Notes under the pieces: model-generated
Told to the model about the DNA's origin: nothing
What the model saw: only the letters and a program-made list of their open reading frames with translations
Databases searched by the model: none
Translations under genes and position numbers: made by a program
Assembly (NCBI GenBank): GCA_036345935.2
Contig: JADWOT020000008.1
Coordinates: 437,901 to 501,900 of the forward strand
Source: Taenia hydatigena
Taxonomy: Eukaryota; Platyhelminthes; Cestoda; Cyclophyllidea; Taeniidae
DNA length: 64,000 bases
Direction of reading: 5' to 3'
Shown here: positions 51,728 through 62,489 of the stretch, piece after piece
Layout of the letters: each line of letters begins with the position of its first letter
Numbering within the stretch: the first letter of the stretch is position 1

Positions 51728-54149
51728 CCTGGTGCATGCACCAAACGACGGTAATCAATAGACGGCCTTTTATAAACGGCAGGTCTAAATCTTACCTTAC
51801 TGTTTAACTAAATGGATGTATTCTACCAGCAACTAGTGGAGCCGAAATTCCCCATCAGATGAAGCACTGAGATGGTCAAAGTTAGTTGTTTGCATCAGGA
51901 TCATATGGCGTTTACCAGTTCAGACGTTGTACCCAATTAATGCATCAGCAGGGCCTTGATATTTGAGTCACTAAGAGAGAGGTGACTTCTACTAGCAAAA
52001 AACTGAGGAAGTTTATGCAAAATATGGCATAATGTTACAGATTAAATGCTGTGTCGCAAAGTTAAATGGCAAGTGCATGCGTCATGCCACTAACATCAGT
52101 TCTTCATGCTTTTGTCTGGCTGGTGCCACCACTGACTAACCCAACATTTGTGCGCAGCAACATTACACGCCTTCGTTGTAAAGTCGAAATTTGATCCTAT
52201 TTGATAGCAAATGAAAATATCACCATCAGCCGGTTCATTGCAAAGGACCTTGCATGCAAGCAGGAGACTGCATGGTTAATTGCAAACGATCAGTAGTCAT
52301 GTACTATTCGCCCCTTTTCAATCGCAGACGTGAAGAAACAGAACTTTGCTAAAGGGCTAGAGCAGTCAGCTTACAAAATCAGTTCATGTAACCATCAACG
52401 ATTTATAGCACCAGTTTCGCCATTTAAATGAATATAAACTTGAATTTTTCTGTTTTTTTTTTCTCTGGGTAATCACATTAAATTCACAGCCACGCCTTGA
52501 CTGCATACCGAATACCAGCAAGTGCAGGCAAATGTTGCAAACAAAACTTTAAGAAAGGAATTCATTCCTTTGGCGTTAATGTCAATGTGGTAGTAATGTG
52601 GATCGTGTCTCACTCACTACAAATACATATAGAAATGCTCTGTAACTCTTCGACTCAAGCAAATTTATTATCACATCGTAACTTTGTTGTCTGCTTTGAA
52701 CTTCGACGGCACCGGCGGTCCGTGTGCGCCAAATGGCCGGAACAATGCAGATCGTGGCTTATGCACTTTTCCACCTTATTTGACCCATTAAAACAAGGTG
52801 CTACGTTGCACACTGCTTTTTTAAGAGCTAACTGAGCTGCGACTTTGAGTTTCTCTCGATTAAGGAGCAAAAATTGACTAAGCCCGAAGATAAGTTGTAC
52901 GGATATGGGAGTAGAAAATCAAACGAATAGGTGGAGAGACAGATAAGTTGGCGATTAAAAAAAAAGAAGAAATTGATAAAGTGTCAAATTATAGTGATCT
53001 TTTTAGAAATGCATTGAAAGCAGAAGGGTCAAATATTAGGCTACTTACTGCATTTTCTATATGAAGTGTATGTAGCGGTATTAAAGAGGCACCTTTAGTA
53101 ATCATATAGGCGAGAGGCGGGAGGACAAAAATCAAAGCATTTTCAGGAGGAGTGGGGAATCCTCACGAAGTGGACAGTGCCACCTCATACCTTCTGCTAA
53201 TACTCTACCCACTGATGTTCCGGCTAATATAATGAGGATGTCAAAGTATATCTGACTATCTCATTCCAGGAGTAGTAGCAGGAGAGCGGAGGAGAAGGAG
53301 GAAACCCCACATTGTTGGCACCGTCGGTGGACCTTCACACCATTAAGGGTGGTATGAGCTTAAAAGACTAAATCAAAACCGCCAAATTTATACCTTTAAG
53401 TATTTTGTTGACCCTTTGTGCACTTCTGAAAGATTTGTTTTCTGTGACAAAGACGCCATGGTCTCCCATGACTCCGATATCGACCGGTGGTGTTCAGCTT
53501 GCCATCATTCACCAGGAGCAGTCCCTTATCACGGGTCATTTTTAGTGTGAACGAAAAAGCGGTAAGAGTGATGAGAAGTACGCTAGATAGCATTATTAAC
53601 TAATAGAACAGGTCTTCCGAGGCTCACCGCCCTACAGGATCACCAACCAGGTAGCTGTTCAGTTCAGAGTAAGAGTCCAACCACCTATCATCCTAAGGAA
53701 ATTCAGCGCAACAAAGATCGGCTATCTAAGCCAGCTGGTCGAATATGCAATTAGTAAGCCTCGAAACCTTTGCCTGCCATCGACTTCTTAAGATTTCAAT
53801 TATTATTAAAAACCTATGCCCTCACATTGGACACCTGGTAGTCGCTTGAATTAGGCTTGATAGCGTGCGAAAAGCAGCGGTTTTTGCCTCTTGTATAGAA
53901 ATCACTGTAGTCAATAGATATACATACGCTACTTAGATTTCGCAACAAATGCAAGTAGCTACGATCGAGATTAGTTGAAATTTGCCCTTGGTCAAAATAC
54001 GCTAGCAACAATATCTAAAAAGATATTGCAAAAAGACCCCTCCGGGTATCAATGCGGCTTTAATAAGTTGTTGTCAGAATATTTGTTGTTCACATAACTT
54101 GCCAAGTGAGAGGCTGTAGATATAAAAGAGGGGTGTCATTGTTGGTATG
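51728..54149. other. No supportable gene
   Basis: A 112-codon plus frame (52497-52835) shows no motif. A T-run at 52449-52461 and an A-rich run at 52958 are the only simple tracts. Confidence 0.55.
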
Positions 54150-54279
54150 GGTATTATTTATGGCTTACCTTTTTGCATGAATTCGTCAAGCACTTTGAGC
54201 TAATGGGCGTTACCTTTTGGACATTTTACTTTCTATTGCCAACAAACTTGGCTCAAGAGGACCACCATCAAAGTGTGTC
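54150..54279 (+). repeat. Repeat C, copy 2
   Basis: Direct homologue of 11853-11980. Immediately to its right lies a GC-richer stretch (54290-54530) rich in GTGGT/CACCAAC-type codon-like triplets, which is not shared with copy 1. Confidence 0.75.
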
Positions 54280-57200
54280 AACGTTTTCGTAAGTGCAACC
54301 CACTTCTGCTTCCGATGGCGCCTGCAGTGGTGGTAGTGACTGTGCTTACAGCAGTTGCCTTTTGAACCAGACATTCCAGCCGGCGACGATGGACGAGGGG
54401 AAGGGATGGTGGTCAGCACACCTACCATGCTGGCAATAGCAGTGTTGGTACCATTATGCGGTTGTTAGCATTCAGGCAGTAGCGTCGGCACCAACACAAC
54501 CACCAAATGTAGTGTCGCCAACAGCATTACTGCCTCTGAAATAGCATTTCTCAATTCAATATGCAAACATGCATCGGTGTCCACGTAACGGAAAGCGCTT
54601 TAAAAGGAGGTAGTTTAAGGCGATCTGCTTGTGGAAAATGGTAAGAAAATTTACAGAAGTAAGGAACACGAGATGAGAGAGGAGTGAGTGGGTGAGGTTA
54701 ATCGAGTCGTGGACACGTAAATTGCGACAAAAGGGGGCCAGCGACTCCAAGCAATTGATGGTAGCTTCCAACGCGTGAACCGACCTGGAACGGCATGGCA
54801 CACCCTCAGATAGACAAGGAGATTTTGAGGCATTCACGCTGTATAATCGCTGAAGTTCATCCTACTCACACTTTTGAATTTTCATCTTTTGTCCTTCCAT
54901 GCCTTCTTTACACTGCCTCGATCCCTACCTTATCAATATTTTTACTTCTTCTTGCTCATTTTGACCCCCTTCTTCCCCTTTTTTTGCCTTTTTTAGTGTC
55001 TGCATGCCTTCGTTGCTCTATCTATCCATGGCTTCCATCTTGGCTTCATTTTTATCGATTTTGGCAGCCACTCGTAATTTTCTTAATATATCGCGTTACT
55101 ATTCAAACTGTTTGGCATCTGAATTCCATTAAAGTTTTGCAATTACATTTTGACAAATACGGATAAGTAAATTCGAAAAATGCGACAATAATATAGCAGT
55201 GACAAAAAATTGAGGTGATGACTTCGTGAAACACTAATTTGCCTCATTGTCGTCAACATATGCCACCGTGGATGTTTAGCGTTGCATTGATATCAGCTTT
55301 TAAATGATGCACGTCCTTGGGGGGATTCCTTTGTTCTTTAATTATTGTTATTTTTGCATCGCTATGTCTAAAACTCGCGTAGCTGAAACAGTTGCTTGAT
55401 TTCCCGTTATTTATGCATCAACAACGTGATCACCAAGCATGACAGCTCGCACTTCTCCATATGCACCGAAAACTTGCAATTATACTGCTATCGTTAATGT
55501 TGCCAGTTAAACTTTAAGTCAACATCTATTTGATTTGACAGTAAATTTCTCTCCTTTTAAGGCCATTTCGTGTTGGATCTATCATTCTTTCAGAAAATGG
55601 TAACTGGATTTACTACATGTCAGCCCCTAGGGTAACTCAAATAGTTACCTGTGCAACAGTTCTCCCAGATTTCTATGATCGACGCTCACTTTGCTGAAAG
55701 TGATTGAATAGGGCATGCACATCAATTTGCCACTCAAATATGTAAGGAGGACTAATATCGCAATCGCGTTTCATGTCTTTATTTACTTAAAAATCGCATG
55801 CATTTTAGAGAGCACACCATTCATTAGTCATGCAGAGGTAAGTTCTCACGCGGATTGGATGTACTCTATGCAAGATACGGCGGCAAGCTCACTAACGTCA
55901 GGCTTAGATGTACATCAGAATAGCTAGAAGGGCGATGAAAATTATCACTATTCTGTTAACAGTTGAGTGGAGAGAATTGGACTGGGTATTTTAATTACTT
56001 TGTGTTAACAGCAGTCGCAGTTCAAACAATGTGACCGGATCACCCTTTTAGTTTATTTAACCTCCAACAAAAGAGCGAATTCTTCGTTATTAAAATCCAC
56101 GCATTTTGACTGGCCGCAATTCCTTAAAGGTTTCCGGGTCATAAATTATGGTCATAAAAATGACAGTAAAATCGAACACTGTGTGAAGAACTATTTCTCA
56201 GAATTCGTCAATTAAGGTGTCATAGTATTCTAAGAGCAATGCCAAAGGCTTCCATATTATCTTTGATATTTATTCCATGAGGATGCAACTAACTATTCAA
56301 CACGATGATCTAAGGGTATGCTCGTATGATCGCAGTACGCTGTACATGCTGCTTTCTTGATCCCTATAAATGAATAAGTTGGGTGGCCAATTCTTCTGTC
56401 TTGTGCATGCCATCTTATCACAAAACATGAAGAACATAAACTTTAGCCTCCATCTTCAAATTTATCAATGGCTAGTAACCACCAAGTTGTAAGCCAATTA
56501 ATTAAATTGGAAGCCTCTGCAAAGCCTATCATGCTTTCCATAACAAAGCTAGTCACTTTATGAAAATCATGGCACCTTTCATTTTTGTGCTACTTTTGCT
56601 ACCAGTTCCAACGCAAACAGTTCTTTAACTGCACCAGTTTTAAGCTAATCTAACGAGGTTGGCCTAGATGGAAAGAAGCTATTGAGCCAGAGGCAGTTGT
56701 GCCTTATTTTTGATAGATGGGCGTAGTGTGCCCTCGATTCGTGCATGAGGGCAGGACAGCACAGGCCAGCTGTGCCTGATACATTGTCAACATTCAACTT
56801 ATCTTGGGTGCGTTGCAACAGCGAAGAATTTGGCTGTTTGCTTGTGAAATTTCGATCGCATTTTACAACCATGCCTACTAGCATCCAAACGGTAAAAGCA
56901 GTTAACCGAAAATTTAGGATGTGCGCCTTTTAGTGTTTCATGTGCTTTGAGGCACTAAAACTGTCGTCTTTCGTGCTAATTAAAAAGTCTAGAACCTGAA
57001 GAGGTCAACTTGCGATGCACACTAAATGCACTCCGCATATTCCGCCAGGTCATCATTCCTCTGGGTATCTGCAGAAGTAGAATCAACCCACAATTCTTAA
57101 AGTTTAGCAGTTTGCACAACATCAGGGATTAAGAAGACCGAATCAAATGCACGGGAAGTGATTTACCTTTTTGTCAGCACATGCTTATCGAAAACAACTC

Positions 57201-57309
57201 CTGCTACTCATTAAAATGATTACAGACCTGCTTCTCGATATTAAGGCGGATTGCGGTTTGGAATCAAAGGTAAATAAGCGCATTTGGAAAGGCCCCGCAA
57301 GTGAAGTGA
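54280..57309. other. No supportable gene; pyrimidine-rich tract
   Basis: 54880-55060 is strongly T/C-rich on the plus strand, which by itself explains the 123-codon frame 54795-55166. No repeats matched elsewhere. Confidence 0.55.
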
Positions 57310-57525
57310 TTGAAAAAATGTTTTAGTCGGTCGCCCTTAGGCCTACACTGTGAGGGCGCGCTTAATTTGTGTGCTTCTGGCAGGCACTACTCATACACCG
57401 ATAATGGCGACACATATAACCACAAAACCTCAAGCAATGACGAAAATTGTGGCTCAAAAATAAGTAACGTTGCCCGCTATAGGTGTAAGATCACATTAAA
57501 TTGCCTAGACCGCTTCAAAATGTGA
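57310..57525 (+). CDS. Possible fourth member of Cys-rich family E (fragment)
   Basis: A 71-codon open stretch with the segment LHCEGALNLCASGRHYSY, then ENCGSKIS and YRCKITLNC. The spacing of C-[EQ]-G and the following cysteines resembles copy 3 (GCQGEVCNYSC). A short nucleotide match (CTAC...GTGAGGGCG versus CTAC...GTCAAGGCG) supports this weakly. There is no leader peptide. It may be an exon, a chance cysteine-rich frame, or a distant copy. Confidence 0.2.
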   Translation: MKKCFSRSPLGLHCEGALNLCASGRHYSYTDNGDTYNHKTSSNDENCGSKISNVARYRCKITLNCLDRFKM

Positions 57526-58287
57526 ACTACAAGTTTCATGCCGTATGAGATGCTGCTTACATATTACCCAACTCCACCCACTTTCATCCCGCTAAACCTT
57601 TTTATTAATCCCTACTGTTTGATTAGCCCATAAAATATGCCACAAACTTCTGTTTTTGTAGCTGCACATAAAATATTACTAAGGACTATGGGCACGTCTA
57701 TTTTTACGGTGATGGATTTGCTAAAGAATCTATTAGCCCAAGGAAGGAAATTGTTACAACGGAGATATTCAGAAGTTTACAAGTATATCACTTGAGCATC
57801 ATAACTCCTTGTTGTGCTGAACTAATGTTAGATGAGCTAGGAATGAGATTAATTTTGAGGCATTACATTTATGTTCTTGAAGTTTACTTTTTTAAATTCT
57901 GACTAAGGTTGCATCCCTTGCAAAATTAGCAGTGTTCGGTTTGATTCTACTTAACAGTTTACAAGCAGACTCCATCGAGGAAAGTCCAGAGGCTGCTCAA
58001 ACATGGTTGTAAACGCTGTACATCTCCATGTTCCTGTGGTCTACTTATCTCTAGTCACAAATGTTGTCAATTTTCTTTCCTTAGTATGGGGTAATGCCAT
58101 TTCAGTCCCCCCGCATTTGAAGTTTGGTCATCATCTTTTACGACAAGTCGCATCTCATCGCTCGAATGCAAAGGGTTTTGTTTGCACGTCTATAATCTCA
58201 ACGCAGTGTCCGAATCATAACTATTCTCGTTCTATGTGGCGCAAAGACACATGCTTCCACATTGAATTTCTACTGCCAACGTAGAAA

Positions 58288-58485
58288 TTGTACCATTTTA
58301 ATGACGCAAACGTTTCCTTCCACCAAATCGAGGACATCAATATTTCCCTAAAGAATGGGAGCAGCAGATTTGGGCTACAGTTTAAACACCAATTTAAAAG
58401 TCTTGAGGATCAAATTAACACCTTGAAACATCGATGCATTTCGATTTATTGGGAAGGGGTCATCTGTACTGAACACTTAAGATAG
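58288..58485 (+). CDS. Coiled-coil-like ORF fragment in element B copy 2
   Basis: Sixty-five codons, including FKHQFKSLEDQINTLKHRC, with heptad-like spacing of F, L and I between charged residues. Copy 1 preserves the same frame as FKVQIKSLEDRINA then a stop and KHRCIS. The similarity is therefore maintained at protein level across both copies around 15762-15815. Inference: a remnant of a transposon-encoded protein with a coiled coil. No catalytic motif is present, so the transposon class cannot be named. Confidence 0.3.
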   Translation: MYHFNDANVSFHQIEDINISLKNGSSRFGLQFKHQFKSLEDQINTLKHRCISIYWEGVICTEHLR

Positions 58486-60355
58486 ACATGGGTCTTTGCC
58501 TAGATGCGGTGAAAAGACTAAGACCGTTTCGGGTGGCAATTCATTAGACTAACATCCATACTCTATCATAATTTACTGATAACATATAGATGTTGAGTAT
58601 AGTTTATGCCTGGCGAGTTCCAGGCTTCTTTCAAAGGCACTAGTTTTGTGCTTAATTGGCATTAAACAAGTAAAGAGATGTACTCACAATACAATAGCCG
58701 AATCCTATCATGGGTAAACCGCTTTTAGCAAACTTGATCCATCCAAAAGCAAATGATTACTTCCTAGGCTTACCAAATCCAAAACCGCATAACCGGGTTC
58801 AGCAATGTGCGCCATTGGGTGCGGTTGTGCGATTCGCCACATTGACCCACTCTTAATCCCTTGACCTCAAAAAGACACAACGCAGTAACCACTGTAATCA
58901 CGTTCATTAAAGAACGCGATGCGATTGCACAATGTTTGATACAAACGCAGCTGTTCGACAGGGCTCAAATCCAGCCAACCCATTCTAGCTAAAGTGGCAT
59001 ATCTGCCTGCATTTAATGTTGCGAATTTTAGGCGGATGGCCGTCAACTCTAGTTTCAAGATCAATCTTGTTATAGCGAATGCTACAATGCATTCAAAATT
59101 CATCGACAAAGCTAGTGGCGGAGGTTTGGTAAGGGTAAAAGGCGAATCTCATTCAAGGGTCGTAAGTTTTCTTAAAATGACATTCAACCTTGCGTTATTA
59201 CTTTTACGCTGATCTTCTTGTCAAGGAAGGCGCCTCTTATGCCAAAAATCCTATTGTTTGCGCAATTAACACTTGTTCAATATATGTCGTGTGTACCCTT
59301 GTAATGGCTCTTCAGAGTAAGAGCAGTTACGGTCAGATGTTCATCGTCGTATATTGAGCGACCAATGCGAGCAGCCAAATCGACTTAAAGGCATGCCTCA
59401 CTAATCAAGTTTTTTACGCAAGACGTTATGAGGCTCGCTTGGACGTAAAGATACGTATGTGGACACATGATTAGGAAGCCATTTAATGCCATTTGATGCG
59501 GTTTCTTCAATTCTCAATAAATGGGACCTTAACTTTTCCAAGAGTGGTAATGAAGGGCACCAATTTCATTCAATTCCTTTTAGTTTATTTTTTTATTTTA
59601 AGCCTTATCAGTGCGATTATTTCTGAGCTGGTCGGCTACGTTGGTAGCGGTTCTGTGGAGTGTAGTGAGTTCGCAAAGAATCTGAATTAGTACCATTCTG
59701 CCAACCTAAAGGAGCACATTGCTTTATTGAATCTGCTAGATTGGTTGCTTAGAACACATTTGATTTTAATTGACTAGAGACATTTAAAACTAAAGGAAAC
59801 CCTTAATTTTTTAGGTTTAAAGTTGGCAACCACCGTTGCAGTGGCATTCTTGGATGTAGGTGGTCGTCAGGTCAATTTAGACACCACTGATCAATGTTGC
59901 GGGTAGTATGGCAGTACTTGTGTCCATATGACAGCTTATGGCCAGCTAATGAAGCTTTTAATTAATGCCAGCAGACATTCACTAGTCTTTATTAGAAAAC
60001 TTCCTGCCCGCCACAGTGATGTGATGCTAATCCACTCGGTAAATAAGACACTTGAATAAAATCAAGCCTTGTAATGTCAGTTTGACATCGATTACGGATT
60101 TCACTCTTGGCGTTTTATAGCTCATAGCCTTGCCAATCGTTCTCATAGTCATTCAGGTATTGCTCTTGCCTTTTTGTTATTGACACTTGGTCTACGAATA
60201 AAATGTCTTAACTTTGCGCAGTCTTAAACTTTCTGGGTAGTGGGTTGTAGTGGCAGTAGTAAGTAGCAGGTAGTCGTAAGCATTCATAGTAGTAAAAATG
60301 AATGCACTCAAGTTTAAGCAGCACACTTCGACCTTGAACACTTATCGCCTTTGAG
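58290..60355 (+). repeat. Dispersed ~2.0-kb element B, copy 2
   Basis: Direct-orientation homologue of 15690-17732. Landmarks in both are the AAGTCTTGAGGAT motif near the left end, the CTCAAATCCAGCC motif (58967 here), a T-rich block near 59590, the AAAGGAAACCCTTAATTTTT block (59793) and a GTAG-rich right end. It sits just downstream, on the opposite strand, of the AIMP1-like locus. Confidence 0.85.
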
Positions 60356-60929
60356 ATGGATGCATTCACTGACTTTCATCGTCAATGCTTCTACTGAGCC
60401 GAAGCATTGCAATCTGGCATGCATACCTATAATCCTGTAGACCAGAAGCATCAACCAAGAGCTGTTACACGAAAATAAGCATGAGCGCTCTCTTCCATCC
60501 TCTAACCTTTGGTTGATCAAGTTTGGCCTACAGCCACCCTTAACTGTAAACCATTTAGGGATGAATTTTAAAACTCTTGCTTCCTCTTGATCCGCCACTT
60601 AGGCACCGTGATTAATATTTTACGAGCCTATTCATCTGTCATACGCTTGCCATAACGAAAGAGATCCAGTCTCGTCGGTGGGTAGTACAGTAAACAGAAC
60701 TATTTATTAGTCAATTTCCAAATCACTATGAATGTTCGTCAGTTTGAACCAAAAATTGACCTCAGCTTCAAACCTTTCTTTGATGCATTCTGCTAATTTG
60801 TGTCAAATTCTCTGCAACTATAGTTCTTAAAGAAACTATACTACCTACTAAACGAAACAAATGCTAATACTCGACACAAAGCTGCCTTTACTTGACGTGA
60901 TTAACTAAGGAAACATGTGACGCATTGGA
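60356..60929. other. 3' flank of AIMP1-like locus
   Basis: The minus frame 60314-60598 (94 codons; VLKFIPKWFTVKGGC and LINQRLEDGRERSC) lies downstream of the AIMP1-like stop. It partly overlaps the end of element B, so it is probably not a gene. No AATAAA-type signal stood out close after the stop. Confidence 0.45.
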
Positions 60930-61113
60930 TTACATGCTTTGACTAGGAGATCTGCGCATCCACCGAAATGGGGCCTTGATGACAGCATCGGGGCTGTTCC
61001 TCAGCTTCCAGGGCACACTCTTGTAAGTGGCTATTCGCGCACCATCCACGTCCACATCAGACATCACTTGCTCCCACACTTTCTTTTTAGAATGAAGTTG
61101 AGCATCCGGTTAG
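60930..61113 (-). pseudogene. AIMP1/EMAP II-like tRNA-binding domain, terminal exon
   Basis: This is the C-terminal end of the same domain. From 61109 the frame reads PDAQLHSKKKVWEQ, then RIATYKSVP, and ends SPSQSM with TAA at 60930-60932 (60 codons including stop). AIMP1 homologues have P-D-x-x-L-N-P-K-K-K-x-W-E-Q and ATYKGVP at these places, whereas TyrRS has KKKVFE and AQWK, so AIMP1 is the closer match. The only nearby acceptor AG (61115-61114, after a pyrimidine tract) leaves two extra bases before the expected codon. It also puts TAA (61112-61110) immediately upstream in the conserved frame. A spliced message would therefore be out of frame, unless one base is mis-assembled here as well as at 62284. 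The retained ~1.13-kb intron argues against a processed retrocopy. A decayed segmental duplicate or a real gene with sequence errors are the alternatives. Confidence 0.78.
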
Positions 61114-62243
61114 CTTGAAAAGGAGACGTGAAGAAGTGAAATAGGTTGGGGTACTTGAGTAAATTTAAATTCTAACGCATGAGTGTTATTACCGCTCAAC
61201 ATTTTTAAAGAGAAATCATGGCCTGAAATTCATTAAAAGCCACAAAGTGCATTGCTGCAGTGAATAGCGGTGACATCACCATTTTATTAGCCGCCGCTTC
61301 AGAGAGGTAGATATATTACTCAGTTAGAGGAAGTCCATTAATCTATTCTACAGTAGATGCCTGCAACATCAGCAAACCTACAGAGGCTTTCTTTTTCCTG
61401 CCCGATTTCCGGGTGTTCTAGGACGCTTTGTGATTCGCACCCCCTTTATGTCCTCCCAAGTGGCCAATATTGCATAAAAATTGAACTTATTTCGGCAATA
61501 TTTACCGAAATCAGCGCTGGCACGCATCCGACAGGCATACGAGAATGAATGAAACATCTCACGTTTCCACTATTCAGCAGTAGAAGCTTACTTGCAAATT
61601 ATGCTTGCTAATTACCTATATAAGCAGCGTAGCAGATTTCATTATTTTTTTGAATATATGGCATTAAACATTCTCACACACATGCGCAAACATTTGATGG
61701 CATCAAAAATCTGAATTTCGAAGTATTAGGTAACAAAAAATGGAAATGAGTAGGGGCAACGAAACACGCACAGCAACTACCGATCGCTTCGACCGTAGAC
61801 ATGCAGCGATTCTGTGAGTCGTAGGAGCAAACCAAAGGTGAAGCAGCCACACAGCCCGCCCTTTAATGACAATTTCCAAAGTCTTTAATTCTTAAGCCTA
61901 ATAAAAGGGCCAAAACTCCTGCAGAATTAATGTTATATTATCCCGCTTGCGCAAACAGCTCCCGAGATCTTCACTGGACTCATTGTGAATTATGTCCACT
62001 GGTCGAGGAACGACCTGAATGTCCTTTTTAAGCCTCACAATGTTTCAAGACTCCTTGGAAACCCAAGCCGTCAGTTGAACACAAATGCCTATGCAACCTC
62101 AGGATTAGAAAGTCATTAGAAATCCGATACCATTCTAATAGCTCCCAGCAGACTTTCCCAATTCGATAGAGATGTGATGACAGCATTAAGCAGCATACCT
62201 CCAAAGCCCGAGGCTCCATAATAGAATGCAGATATCAACTCAC
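61114..62243 (-). other. Intron of the AIMP1-like locus
   Basis: The stretch between the two domain exons has a GTGAGT donor and a pyrimidine-rich (cgtctccttttcaag) acceptor. No further homologous exon is visible inside it. The ends of flanking homologous codons (YPG before, EPD after in the family) meet almost exactly at these sites, so little or no coding sequence is missing between the exons. Confidence 0.65.
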
Positions 62244-62489
62244 CAGGATAGACTTTTACGTAGACCCTGTACCCAGCGCTGGTTCTGTCGGACTCGCAAT
62301 AACTAGAGGTTCTACTCTATCAGTGGCGTCAGCAGCGCAGATCAGAATAACCTGCGATTCGATGCCATGCATCTTGACAGGTTTGAGATTAGGCTTAAAA
62401 ATGCCCACTAGTCCTTGCATTTTCTCAATGGGTACGTGTGGGACGAGACCGCTGACCACGGTGCGGAGTTCGCCTTCTCCTATATCCAC
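62244..62489 (-). pseudogene. AIMP1/EMAP II-like tRNA-binding domain, exon 1 of 2 visible (frameshifted)
   Basis: This exon encodes most of an EMAP II-type OB-fold tRNA-binding domain. The family includes AIMP1/p43 of the multi-tRNA-synthetase complex and the C-terminal extensions of metazoan TyrRS and some MetRS; it binds tRNA non-specifically in the cytosol. Reading from 62489, VDIGEGELRTVVSGLVPHVP is followed by EKMQG, NLKPVKMHGIESQ and ILICAAD, which are the hallmark segments (family: RTVVSGL, NLKP-KMRG, S-A-M-CA). The invariant-looking R of KMRG is H here, and the residues before NLKP are diverged. A pyrimidine-rich acceptor ending ctag lies just before the exon, and a consensus donor GTGAGT starts at 62243. 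The frame breaks near 62284: the next conserved block, SAGYRVYVKVYPG, is in another frame, and the original frame stops at 62272. Family identity is confident; calling it AIMP1 rather than TyrRS rests on exon 2. No HPDADSLYV-type exon was found in the 1.5 kb upstream. Confidence 0.82.

Noticed and set aside
54795..55166. 123-codon plus-strand frame
   Set aside because: Lies on a T/C-rich tract; the translation is a hydrophobic low-complexity string.
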